DNA from: Bagarius yarrelli
Lineage: Eukaryota; Chordata; Actinopteri; Siluriformes; Sisoridae
Direction of reading: 5' to 3'
DNA: 64,000 nt
NCBI GenBank assembly: GCA_005784505.1
Contig: VCAZ01000040.1
Coordinates: forward strand, 1,278,501-1,342,500
Under the pieces are notes generated by a model that was not told where the DNA came from, did not search any database, and saw only the letters and a list, made by a program, of their open reading frames with translations. The stretch's first letter is position 1; each line of letters starts with the position of its first letter. The position numbers and the translations under genes were made by a program. Positions 12,959 through 23,312 of the stretch are shown piece after piece.

Positions 12959-15900
12959 ATGGACATGTTATTTTTCTCCTTATTGCTTGTACCATGGATG
13001 TTATGTGCAACTGCAGAAAATAAACAAACAGAACTTTTAAACGGTTCTGAGAGTGGATCCGGACGAGTGGCAGTCTGATGATAGCAATTTCATGGAGGTA
13101 AAGAAAAAAAAGGTAAGATGCCTAAAGTATAACTGACTTTACTGCAGGGATTTTTTTTTTTACAATGGGACGTGCAGACTAGGTAGTGACGTGCAGATAT
13201 TGCATTAAAATAAAAATATTATTTGAGTTTATAGCATGATTTATAGCATTACATACCCCCTAAAATACAGTTGTTTAGAATCTAAGCAATGGTATGCAGG
13301 AGACAGCTCTGTAATATATGCCCCTAGTGGGACAGATTTTCTGTTGCTCAAGCAATGTAGCATATTGGAACTAGGCACATGAACCATTAATAAGTATTTT
13401 AAAGCATAACGAATAAAATACACTAAGTTTTCTTTTTATTCTCCTCTTATTCTTGATTGGACCTCATCCAAGGAAAATGTTATTGCAGCCCCAGACTATG
13501 AAACAGTTGCTAATGGAGGTGATGATGGTTCAGCAGTAGAAAGAAAAGAAGCAGGTGATTGTTTACTTATAAATAAACACCCACATCAAGGTTAACATTT
13601 AAGTTAAAAAAAGAGTATTGAAGATGAAGTTGATGTTTCTCTGCTAGATCTTCCCACTTGCTTGCTGTGTGTATGCTTGTCTGGATCTGTGTATTGTGAA
13701 GAGGTCAGTCCAGATATGACCAAAGTACCAGCTTTGCCAAAGGAAACCACATATCTTTATGCACGCTTCAACAAAATCACCAAAATCACCAACAAGGACT
13801 TTGCTGATTTTGGTAAGAGAAAGTAAAAGCAACGTGTAACACTTGGCCTTGAATTAGTGTGGTGATGACTCTTTGTGAGAGAAGGAATCTGAAGCCAGCA
13901 CACAGCTCTCGGTGAAGAGACACTTTTTAGATCTATTAAAACATGCAGTCTAAAGTTTGTAGTCTTTAGCCAGATGTTTAATTCACTCCTTATGTGCTGC
14001 AATAAGTCGCTTCACCAGTCAAACACAACCCTGCATATTTTTGGAATGATACTTACATATTACAATGGTTGGCTTTCGAAAAATGTTTATACAGTATCTG
14101 TGTTTATTATAGGCACTTTGAAAAGGATCGATCTGACTGGCAATCTTATTTCGGAGATAGAGGACGGAGCCTTCTCCAAACTGGAGCAACTGGAGGAACT
14201 AACACTGGCTGAAAACAGACTAATCAAACTACCAATGCTGCCCCCACAACTAATCTCACTCAATGCCAATCACAACAAACTCAAAACGAAAGGCGTCAGA
14301 TCGACTGTTTTAAAGGTGATGGAGAGGAAATTTTGTGTGCCAGTATTTTACAACAGTTAATGTGACTTCACTTCTAATGAACATATTTTTCATTACAGAA
14401 ACTCCCAAAACTGGCATACCTTTACCTTGGTGACAATGAGCTGGAGGCCATTCCACCACTTCCTGAGAGTCTGCATGTTGTGCATCTGCATGTCCGTTCA
14501 TTAATCATTACAAAAAAAACTATACCGATATCATGCTGAATTAGTTAGAGCAGCAGTAAAATAATCTAATCCTAGCTTTTTTATTTAATTTTAATTTTTA
14601 AAATTTACTAGTTTTTCAAGCTATTATAGTGTAAATAGCTTATGACTATTTATAGCTTATGAGTGATAATTGTAAGAAAAAATTGAATAAGAATCTTGAA
14701 GGTGTTTGAAACAGGATATAAATTTTGGTTGATTTCCAGCACCACCAATTTACCACTGTTGGGCCCCTGAGCAAGGTCCCTAACCCTCAATTGCTCAGAT
14801 GTATGAATGAGATAAATGTAGGATGCTCTAGATGCAACCAAGTACTTGACTTATAAGGTACAGTGGCTTGCACAATTATTAACCCAGAACTGAAGGTTTT
14901 TACCTAGGTTTAAATGTGACACATCCACACAAAATCATCTATAATACAGTAAAAATTATTTTAAAATAGTTTGCAAATAGCTCTATATAAGTATTTATTG
15001 CTTTGGTGCCATTAATTTGTATCTCTGTGTGTAATACAACTTGTGACATCTCAAAATAAACATACCTCCCAAGGACAGAATTAGTCCGAAAAAAACAACT
15101 GGAAACATCCACATGTCAAAAAGAAGCTAAGCATGGACGTGGCATGCACTCTACACAGCTGGCCTTTATAGAAAAATGCCAATCCATTTGGAGTCCACAA
15201 AAAATATGCAATTTTAAAAGAAAACAGTTCTGTACTTGCAGCTGCAACAACAAATAAAAACAGATAAACTTTGTAATAAAGTGCCTATTACAGTTTTTCA
15301 TCAATAGTGCCTATTAAATTTGTCATACGTTGTGTAAATTAAATAAACTCAAGTTTTATTCCAGACTGAGACTAATATTACTAATATGTAATGTTTTACA
15401 CTTGGTGTAACTTACATTTCTTTTTTTATACAACTGAGTAATTGGGAGTAAAGGACCTTGCTCAGGGGCCCAACAGTGGCAACTTGCTGGTGCTGAGAAT
15501 CGAGCCGATCTTCCAATTAGCAGTCCAAAATCTTAATCACTGCACTACCACTACCACTAAGATGTAAACTTATACAAATACTGTATGCAATAAATTCCAT
15601 GATAAACTTGCTTAAGATGTTGGATAAAACCAAAACATGTATTGCATTGCAATTTAAATGCCAAAAAATATATAACCGAGTAATAAAATAACAGTGATTA
15701 CAAAATCACATATACCTTAAATATAGAGCCTGACTTTATTGGTAAACATTAACTAGTATTTTTATAAGCCCCCAAAATATAAAATCATACAAAATGTGTG
15801 CCCATTAAGTAAAAAAAAGCATTTTTATTTTGTTTTTATTTTTACAGAACAATAACATAACCACCATGACGGACGAAACCTTCTGCAAGGGCAACGACAC

Positions 15901-16018
15901 ACACTACATCAGGTACAAGCTGCAGGAGGTGCGACTGGATGGGAACCCAATGATACTTGCCCAGCATCCAAACAGTTTCATCTGTCTGAGATCTCTTCCA
16001 ATCGGCCTCTACAAATAA
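12959..16018 (+). CDS. ogn: Osteoglycin/mimecan, class III small leucine-rich protein, with apparent frame break
   Basis: Secreted extracellular-matrix protein of the OGN/EPYC/OPTC class. Exons: 12959-13112 (or to 13097), 13473-13554, 13648-13812, 14113-14315, 14399-14491, 15848-16018. A signal peptide (MDMLFFSLLLVPWMLCATA) starts exon 1. Downstream come an acidic linker, the N-terminal Cys cluster (CLLCVCLSGSVYC), the segment YLYARFNKITKIT, LRRs with LPKLAYLYLGDNELEAIP, and the C-terminal ear with TFCKGNDTHYI and a final Cys in SFICLRSLPIG. These closely match vertebrate mimecan. Oddity: the signal-peptide frame reaches a stop at 13076-13078, while the acidic frame that connects in phase with all later exons (RVDPDEWQSDDSNF) is shifted by one. 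Exon 1 is 154 nt, one more than a multiple of three, so one extra base near 13030-13055 would explain it. With 153 nt the protein would be about 288 aa (human 298). The donor after 14491 (GTCCGT) is weak. Confidence 0.9.
14735..14835 (-). repeat. Teleost interspersed repeat fragment, reverse
   Basis: Reverse complement of the 'cccttatccagag' family: 'agcaccaccaatttaccactgttgggcccctgagcaagg' and 'caattgctcagatg'. It lies in the last intron of ogn. Confidence 0.6.
14862..15320. mobile_element. Possible Tc1-like remnant in ogn intron
   Basis: Begins 'acagtggcttgcacaattattaaccc', a Tc1-type terminal pattern, and continues without a usable transposase frame. The right end was not found with certainty. 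Confidence 0.35.
15410..15565 (+). repeat. Teleost interspersed repeat
   Basis: Signature 'caactgagtaattgggagt', 'ccttgctcaggggcccaac', 'agtggcaacttgctggtgctg' and a terminal 'cactgcactaccact'. It is in the last intron of ogn. Confidence 0.65.
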
Positions 16019-17393
16019 GCTGATAATGCAGTAATGGGGCTGTAGAGAGAGGACACACCGTCTCTGCAACTGTTAAACTGACCAATAAGGTTCATATCAC
16101 CACATTCAGTTACTATTAGTATCTGCAAATGGTCTTTAAATCTTGGCCTTTTTTAGGTTTTGCTTTGCATTTAAACATTGGCAAAGTAGTATTTACCATT
16201 CTGTATTATCTGTCGTATATGTATTAAATATTTTTAAAGCATGCAGCAAATGGATTATAAAAAGTATAACATGACACAAGTAACACATGGAAAAAAGATG
16301 CAATACCTGTAAAGACTATATATCATGAATTTGATGAATGTTTTTAACATTGTTAAAATAATTATAACTGAAGTGATTTTTAAGAAATACATTTTTTAAA
16401 AAGGTTGAAAATAATGTAAGTTCCTTCAGTTTTTTTGATCTTTTACCCTTTTTCAGACAAAGAGAAACACCTAATTAAATCCAATTGGCAAAGGTTTTGT
16501 CGTTTTTCTAGTAGCGGGAAGTGCATTTGGTAACTGGGCCTTTAGTGCGGAATTACCCCACTATTACACCTATTAATACTTAAAAACTGTCACATCGCAA
16601 TTATATAAACTATCAATACTATACAAAACATGGCCTTATTGTGAGAGAGGCATTTCACGTATTGAGGATGAAAACCATTTTAATTGAGGCAGTTCAGAAT
16701 TAATATTTATCTAACAATACATTTTAATTAAATACATCATCAATAAAAGGCTGTGAGGCAGCGGTACCACTCGTCAGCAAACTCTTTCCCAGACTAAGAC
16801 AAGCTCCTCATGATGTCATGCTGTTGTGGAAAAGTCTGCCATTGAAAATAGATTTCTGAGTATGTACGAGACCAGGTCAATTTCTGCTAATCTGTCCCTT
16901 GTGGCTACAGATGCGTTTCGCTAGACGAACTTGGCTGTAACTCTGACCAGCCAATCAGAGAACAGAAAAATGCTGACATTATTGTGAGCCAGTTAGCTAA
17001 TTCTGTGATTTAAATCTGATTGGTTAAAGAAACAGTGTCATTGCTAATAAAGTTTAAATTACATGGGCAGCACTACTGATTCTGAAGGCCTCGGCAGAAA
17101 AGATTAACATAGCAGCACACAGAGGCTGAAATCTGATTGGGCAAAAAATCTAACATTCACATACAGTGTAGCAAGAGAAGCAGGAAGCATGAAAACACTA
17201 GAAAACGAAGATAATAAACTGTTGGGAATAAATTAATAGAATTTAGATTTTAAGAGAATTTTAGATTTTTTTTTAGGTCACATAGGTGCTTCTGATGGTG
17301 TTTAGTCCAGCAGCAAAGCAATTGCTGGCCCTGACTGCCCACAACAGCGTTTTTCCATGTTTGGTATCAACTCGAACCCATTTGCATAAATGT
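16019..17393. other. ogn 3' UTR and spacer to uqcc5
   Basis: Convergent spacer. A possible AATAAA for ogn occurs near 16742. Between 16920 and 17160 several 'tctgattgg' type blocks recur, suggesting an old repeat. No exon seen. Confidence 0.4.
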
Positions 17394-17985
17394 TTATTTT
17401 GGTTCTGATTCAGAAAGTATAACTATCCCATCTTCAATTTTCTGCTGGTATTCTCTCTCGGAGCGTTTTCTCCTGTAGACATCATCTAAAGGGTAGAAAG
17501 CCAACATTATATCAGTCCTAATTACCAATAATGGGCTACACCAACATTACATTTGGAGAAAATTTGCAGAATATGAGCCTTTTAAGTACAACTACATGGA
17601 GCTTTTTAAGACACACACACACACACATATATATGTGTATATTCTGCAATATATATATATATACACATATAAATATATATATATAGCACCGTGTCTTGGG
17701 GAGAAAAGAACATAACTGTATATACTATATAAATATTATTATGCGTTAATGTGTTTTCCTCCTCCTAAAAAACACGCTGAGTTTGCGCAATAGTCGCGCA
17801 GACTGACGCGCACGAATACACGATAACTTACAAAATGTCTCTCGTCCTATTCGTACGTTTATCATCACCCACTCCATAACACCGCCGATGCAGAAGAAGA
17901 CGGGTAAAAATCGGTAAATTCCTAAGTGTCGTTTCCCTGGTACAAGACTTAGAATGTACTTAATGTTTTTGCTTTTTCCAAACAT
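17394..17985 (-). CDS. uqcc5: Ubiquinol-cytochrome c reductase complex assembly factor 5 (SMIM4)
   Basis: Small single-pass inner-mitochondrial-membrane protein required for early assembly of respiratory complex III around cytochrome b. Two exons, 17985-17832 and 17485-17394, total 246 nt, 81 aa (human 70 aa). The product starts MFGKSKNIKYILSLVPGK, then a membrane segment (IYRFLPVFFCIGGVMEWVMI), and after the junction ETFYDVYRRKRSEREYQQ. The VPGK, GIYRFLPFF-like, MEW and YDVYRRK motifs are those of SMIM4/UQCC5. It has a C-terminal extension (IVILSESEPK) beyond the human end. The stop codon overlaps an AATAAA in the same strand, so a downstream polyadenylation site is likely but not identified. 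Confidence 0.93.
17611..17686. repeat. CA/TA compound microsatellite
   Basis: A (CA)n run followed by interrupted (TA)n runs, within the single intron of uqcc5. Confidence 0.85.
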
Positions 17986-18134
17986 GCTGCTTTCTTTTAA
18001 TTTTTTTGCACGTCAACGTTTGCTTTGAACGGCGAAAAACTATTGAAAACTAATATACCATATAAAAGTATCTGTTATATTCATTTACGCTGTGACATTT
18101 TTCTTGTCCTTTTATACATGTAACTGTAGGCTGA

Positions 18135-18160
18135 CATGACAGGGCAACATGGCGGCGTCG
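18135..18160. promoter_or_regulatory. ATGGCGGCG (YY1-like) element upstream of uqcc5
   Basis: The string AACATGGCGGCG at 18147-18158 fits the YY1 consensus AANATGGCGGC, common at promoters of mitochondrial and housekeeping genes. It lies about 165 bp upstream of the uqcc5 start codon, in locally GC-rich DNA. On the plus strand it also opens a 19-residue frame (18149-18208). Promoter role is inferred. Confidence 0.4.
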
Positions 18161-18209
18161 AGGTCACTGCGCGTGCTCATAGACTTCAAAAGGATTGTAC
18201 CAATTTGAA

Positions 18210-19256
18210 TTTTTAGAGAGGGGTGGCTCACATTTTTTTCCGCATATCGCTTTTTGGTATAATCCTCCAGTTGAACCAAATCAGTACTAGAACTCATATT
18301 TAATCTGTCGTATGTAAATCAAGTGTCGATATTATTAGGTACACCTACTTGCGCTTGTATATTTACCGTTATTATGTGCAACTTGTCTGTTGCTCTGTAT
18401 AATTTGTCCAGCTCCTTCACCTGGTCCAGCAATTAAAGTAGCACTTGTAGGTATACAATTAGATGGTCTTGTTATCATTTTTTAATCTTTACTAATAGTT
18501 TTTTTTTTACTCAGACACATTTAACTATTTATTCCAAGTGGAAATGCCCACAAAAAGGTCAAGAGTAAACCAAAACACTGGTGCTGCTTTTTCGTCATGA
18601 CTCAATGATCCCTTGTTGGACAAATTTTGTCCACTGCTCTGTAGACATTTCTAAGTGTCACCGTCTGGCCATATTACAGCTGCTGCATAGTTAAAACAGC
18701 AAAGCTACATTACTACACACATCATTAGAACTACAGTCAGCAAGCATATACCAATACAATCCACCTCTATAGTCATGTTAGGGGGTTTGTTAGACATTTC
18801 TTTATTTATGTTAAAGGATAGTAAGAACAACTAGAAAGAGAACAAATAGAAAGAGAAAGAATAAAGTCAATGTCTAATTTGGCGTAATTTAATATTTTGG
18901 GTACATTTTATAACATGCATGCGTTCAGCAGTCTGATGTTGCACACTGCAGTTTTTTGTGGAATGTTTTATGGAGTGTATAATTATTTTGCTACATGATT
19001 GATGGAAAACTGTCTGCATATTCGTGGAGCATATAGTGGGCTACAGCATGTGGATTAAACTTGTTTAAACCTTTGGTACCTGGAATGATCTTGTATATAA
19101 AAAAAATTGCTGAATGAATACACCAGCTATTTAGTTGATAACTACTATCATAATTTTTTTCTTATTTTTACGTGCGGCAAAGCAAATGATGAAATATATA
19201 CGTCTTATTAAACTTATAGTATTGGCCTTAGCAGTTCTGCACAGTTCGGAGCATCA
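18210..19256. other. Spacer between uqcc5 promoter and kctd6 3' end
   Basis: AT-rich DNA without a recognisable exon; the right part is presumably kctd6 3' UTR. Confidence 0.4.
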
Positions 19257-19943
19257 TCAGTCTTCTACTTTGTAAGCAAGCCTGCAAAAAGTCCAGTGAT
19301 GCTCCACTGTGTTCTCGTTGGCACGCTCGCTCATGTGGTGAACCCGAGTGTTTCGGATTGTGAAGCCCTGTTTGCTGATGTAGTCCATGAGGTGAACCCT
19401 GAGAGATACCTCTTGATGGTAATCACAGGGTCCAAAGGTGAAGGACACTTGACAGTCTCTTGTGTCCATCATATGTTTATTCCACTTGGTGAAGTTGTTG
19501 GAGATTCCCTCCAGCAGCGAGTGGACTTTAGTGGTTACGGTCAACTGGGTAATGATGACGGCTACTGGGTTCGAGTACTTCGAGAGTTTGCGTGTGCTGG
19601 ATAGCTCGACCACTTGTTCAAAGGTGTCCAGAGGATACAGTGGCTTTGGGTCGTTGAGGCATTGAATTAAGGGCTCAATCTGATAAAAATCAGCTTCTTT
19701 ACGCAGGAGATCTATCTCTGTAAATTCCCCTGGCAGAGTCAGTTCAGATGTGCGTAAAAAGTTCAGTATGTAGCGAAACAGAGTGCCATCCCTGTCGATA
19801 AAGTAATTTCCTTGAGCATCTCGTGTAGTGGGTATGTCTCCACGGAACATGGCGCCCAGCATAGAGTCGGGGTATCGCTGCAGCGTTGAAATCGAGGTAG
19901 TGTAGAGGTGGCCTCCAACATTTAAGGTGACTGGGTGAGTCAT
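19257..19943 (-). CDS. kctd6: BTB/POZ domain protein KCTD6, CUL3 adaptor
   Basis: KCTD6 is a substrate adaptor of CUL3 ubiquitin ligases; in mammals it targets HDAC1 (Hedgehog signalling) and small ankyrin 1. One uninterrupted coding exon of 687 nt, 228 aa. The T1-type BTB domain occupies about residues 3-100 (VTLNVGGHLYTTS, YPDSMLGAMF, DRDGTLFRYILNFLR, EADFYQIEPLIQC). The conserved C-terminal half includes RKLSKYSNPVAVIITQLT and FTIRNTRVHHMSERANENTVEHHW. It is nearly collinear with human KCTD6 (237 aa) but lacks the first residues (human MDNGDWGYM), because here the ATG follows directly on an acceptor AG. A non-coding first exon ends at 21311. Confidence 0.96.
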   Translation of the reverse strand: MTHPVTLNVGGHLYTTSISTLQRYPDSMLGAMFRGDIPTTRDAQGNYFIDRDGTLFRYILNFLRTSELTLPGEFTEIDLLRKEADFYQIEPLIQCLNDPKPLYPLDTFEQVVELSSTRKLSKYSNPVAVIITQLTVTTKVHSLLEGISNNFTKWNKHMMDTRDCQVSFTFGPCDYHQEVSLRVHLMDYISKQGFTIRNTRVHHMSERANENTVEHHWTFCRLAYKVED

Positions 19944-20686
19944 CTAAAAAAAACAAAAAAAACAAACAAGGGTGATTAGAACACCAAAGACATGTATTCA
20001 AAAAACAAGATTTATACAAGGTTTATCTTTAGAATTGTTTGGTCTATTTATGCATAGACCACTCTATTAGGAACACTAATACTCAGCATTATATAAATTA
20101 ACCATTTATGTAGCAGTAGCAACCATTGATCACCTATTTTTGCGTAAACTGTAGAGACTGCTGTGTATTTAAAAATAACAAACAGTATATAAACAAAAAC
20201 CAACGCCAGGAAGTCACAAAATCACACCTTTTCTCTTTATTCTGATGTTTAATATGAACATTGACTTAAGCTCTTCACACACACTATATCCGCATGATTA
20301 TATATATTGTTCTGCCGCCACATGATCAACTGATTATATCATTGCACAAATAAGCAGGTGTAGATAATAAAATCTACATATGTTTATATCTTCTTAAATT
20401 ATCCTACAATAATTATTTTCCCATTTTATGAGACATACAAACGCACTCAGGGGTATAATATTCATGAGCGGTCTGTTGCGGTAATCATTTTCAGGTCAGT
20501 ATTAGTCTCAGCATAGCCAGAGCTGAAGACCGACACCAGAATATCTGAACTATAACAGCTTTTATTGGTCAAAAGTGCATCTGACTGACATGCATTGCGA
20601 CCAATGACAGTTCGCTGTTTAGAACTCAAACAATCCGATCAGTGACACTTTTTCGATGTTAAATAGACATCACTCTGCCACACCAT

Positions 20687-20688
<2 letters not shown>

Positions 20689-20720
<32 letters not shown>
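20689..20720. repeat. (CA)n microsatellite
   Basis: About 16 uninterrupted CA units, in the kctd6 5' intron. Confidence 0.95.
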
Positions 20721-20722
<2 letters not shown>

Positions 20723-21310
20723 GTTTGCATCACTGCTTTACTGTGACTGATTTACCTCCTATAGACCATCTAATCAGTGATGGTACTTCGTTTGTTCCTT
20801 TAAATGATGTTTACGGTTTAAACTCACCCTATGCCCCCAGTCTCCATTATCCATTTGACACGGCTTTGTTGACTAGTCAGGCTCAAAGAGAAAGTTAAGA
20901 TCTGCAAGATATCACATGACCAAAATTTACAAACTAGGAAAATAAAAAAACTAAATGAAAGATTATCTTTAAGGTAGTGGGAATAAATGAAGAGAGGAAA
21001 ATGCAAGTTAGCATGTCCGGTAATTCAGTTTATAACGTTGTGTCGTTTTGAAACCGAAACACAGCTACTAGGTTTATAATGCGTTTATTTTAATTATACA
21101 GCACAATAACGTGTTCGTAAGTCTGCTATAACACCTAACCAGTCGTGTAATTGATGTGGCCCGTTAAGGCTAATAGCAGTAGCTGCATTTACAGTGAAAC
21201 ACACCGAGACTCGGCAGAGCAACCAGGTACATGGACACAGCAGTATAAATCAATAAAAAGAAACACACACGTTTCCTGACAAGTTGCGGTAAAGCAAACA
21301 CATCTCTTAC

Positions 21311-21480
21311 CTGTGAACACCGCCGCTCATTCGGGCTTAAAGGAGGACAGAAAGGAACGTTTATACGGGAGGAGTGTATACAGACAGCACAGCCCCACAG
21401 CCGCGCAGCAGTGCGGAGTCAGCAGTCACGTGACAGACACAGCGCCGCGTTCACGCTAATGAAACATCCGGGTAACTAAA
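21311..21480 (-). promoter_or_regulatory. kctd6: kctd6 non-coding first exon and promoter
   Basis: On the minus strand a splice donor (CACAG|GTAAGAG at 21311) ends a GC-rich exon. A CpG-rich segment with an E-box CACGTG (21427-21432) lies upstream. The exon carries an upstream ATG at about 21330 whose short frame runs through the junction to 19943. Assignment to kctd6 rests on distance, strand and the acceptor at the kctd6 ATG. Confidence 0.55.
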
Positions 21481-22065
21481 AGCTTTCCCGCGTCTTTCTA
21501 AGAAATATTCTTCCTCAATTAATGAACGTCAGTGTTGTTTTTCAGTATTATAAAACGATGAGTGATTGTGTATTTCTTACACAATAAACCTAACAAACAA
21601 AAATAAACTGGGAGGTTAAGGTCTATTATAAGTAACCAGTTTGATGGAAAATATAACTATGTGTTTTTTTTAAGACTAAAATCTTTAAAATATATTTTTA
21701 TCAGACTTTTGGGTAAGGGACCCATTTCAGTGTGCAAAATTAGTTTAACAGAGACATTTAATTTAATTGTAGTACAGTTTTATTTTATATACACCGTCAA
21801 CAATTCAAGCATTAGTCATTAGCATAGCATTTACAAAATAAAATACAGTTTTTGTTTCACTCCTGAACCACTTTATTCAACAGCATTTTTTTTTTATTTT
21901 GACCTTCATTTAGATTCATGACATCATACTTATTTTTAAACCTAAAATTAAGCGAATATAATCGAAGTGTAAAATTATTAGGGTAAAACGTTTTTAAGCA
22001 ATAACTCTAGCTATCTTGTACAGCTAAACCTAATTAGCAAAATGTTTTTTTTCTGTAAGAAAGGC

Positions 22066-23269
22066 TTAGAATTTCTTCCTGGTGGTGGTATTTCGCAAGA
22101 TTTGCTGAGAGATTATAAAATCTAAAATCAGTTTGGCGGTGCTTCGTGGTCGCTCCATAACCACCGAATGGCCACAATTCTCCAGCAGGTCCACACGGCA
22201 ATTCGGCAAAGCCTCAGCCAGCAAAAACGCCCCAGACACATCCACTACCTGCAGAAAAAAAATCTCACAAAAAATGTGTGTCTGTGTGTTTGGGTTTTAT
22301 AACAGTAAAGGTATTGTTTAGAGGTATAGTTAAACATGCAACCTTATATAACACTTTAAGGATAAATTATTTCTAGGTTTCTAAGTGTTATAATGACTGC
22401 TTCTAATTTATTTTAAAAGGAAAAGACAAATGCTGCTGTATAAAAAATATTAAATCAATTTAGTTAAAGGAAATACATCGAATAATAATAATTAGTGTTT
22501 TAATAAAGAAAATGTTTAAGAAAATTTCACATTGAAGGTGTAATGTAAGGGTTAACAACAAATATGTTTAATTTCTCTAGAATTTCATAATTTTGCTGTT
22601 GCAGAATTTTTTCCTTTTGGCTGTTCCCTTTTATGGGTCACCACAGCAAATTATCTGTCTCCACCTAACCCTATTCTCTACATCCTCTTTTCTCACACCC
22701 ACTTGAACGAAATGTTAAATCAAGCAAACCTTGCAATATTTGGAAAAACCTTTAGCCAAGAGGTCACTCCAACACGTGTTAAACAACTCTTTGTGGGCGA
22801 CGAGTATTATTACAGCTTTGAAAATAGTACACAAATTACATGTGTGACTTCACTATTAGGAGTTTGATCAAAGAATTTTGTGCCTTCAATTCAAAAATGT
22901 AATCTATTTTTAGTCAAAAAAGTTCTAAAAACCACTGCATGTTTAATAAAAAAAACCCTATAAAAATCAAGGAGTTTTAGCTGAAAGAGTTGCAAAGAAA
23001 ATTTGGTAAATCCTGAAGCAACTTCTCTACAATCCGTCACTCACATATGAGTAAACTGTTGAGCCTTAATACAAAATTAAACTTTAATATTATAAAACCA
23101 CTTTACCTGGTCTTGCTTTCCCCAGATGACTTGAACTGGGGTGGTTATTAGGTACATGTGTTCATGTAGGGCGTGTTTAGATTTCTCCCTTGCAATCTCC
23201 TTAAAAACTGAGAAATGTTTTAAAAAATTAAAACCAATCAAATCACCATATGGGGACATAATCTAAATT

Positions 23270-23312
<43 letters not shown>

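Noticed and set aside
19296..19665. Plus-strand frames over kctd6
   Set aside because: Antisense shadows of the conserved kctd6 coding exon.
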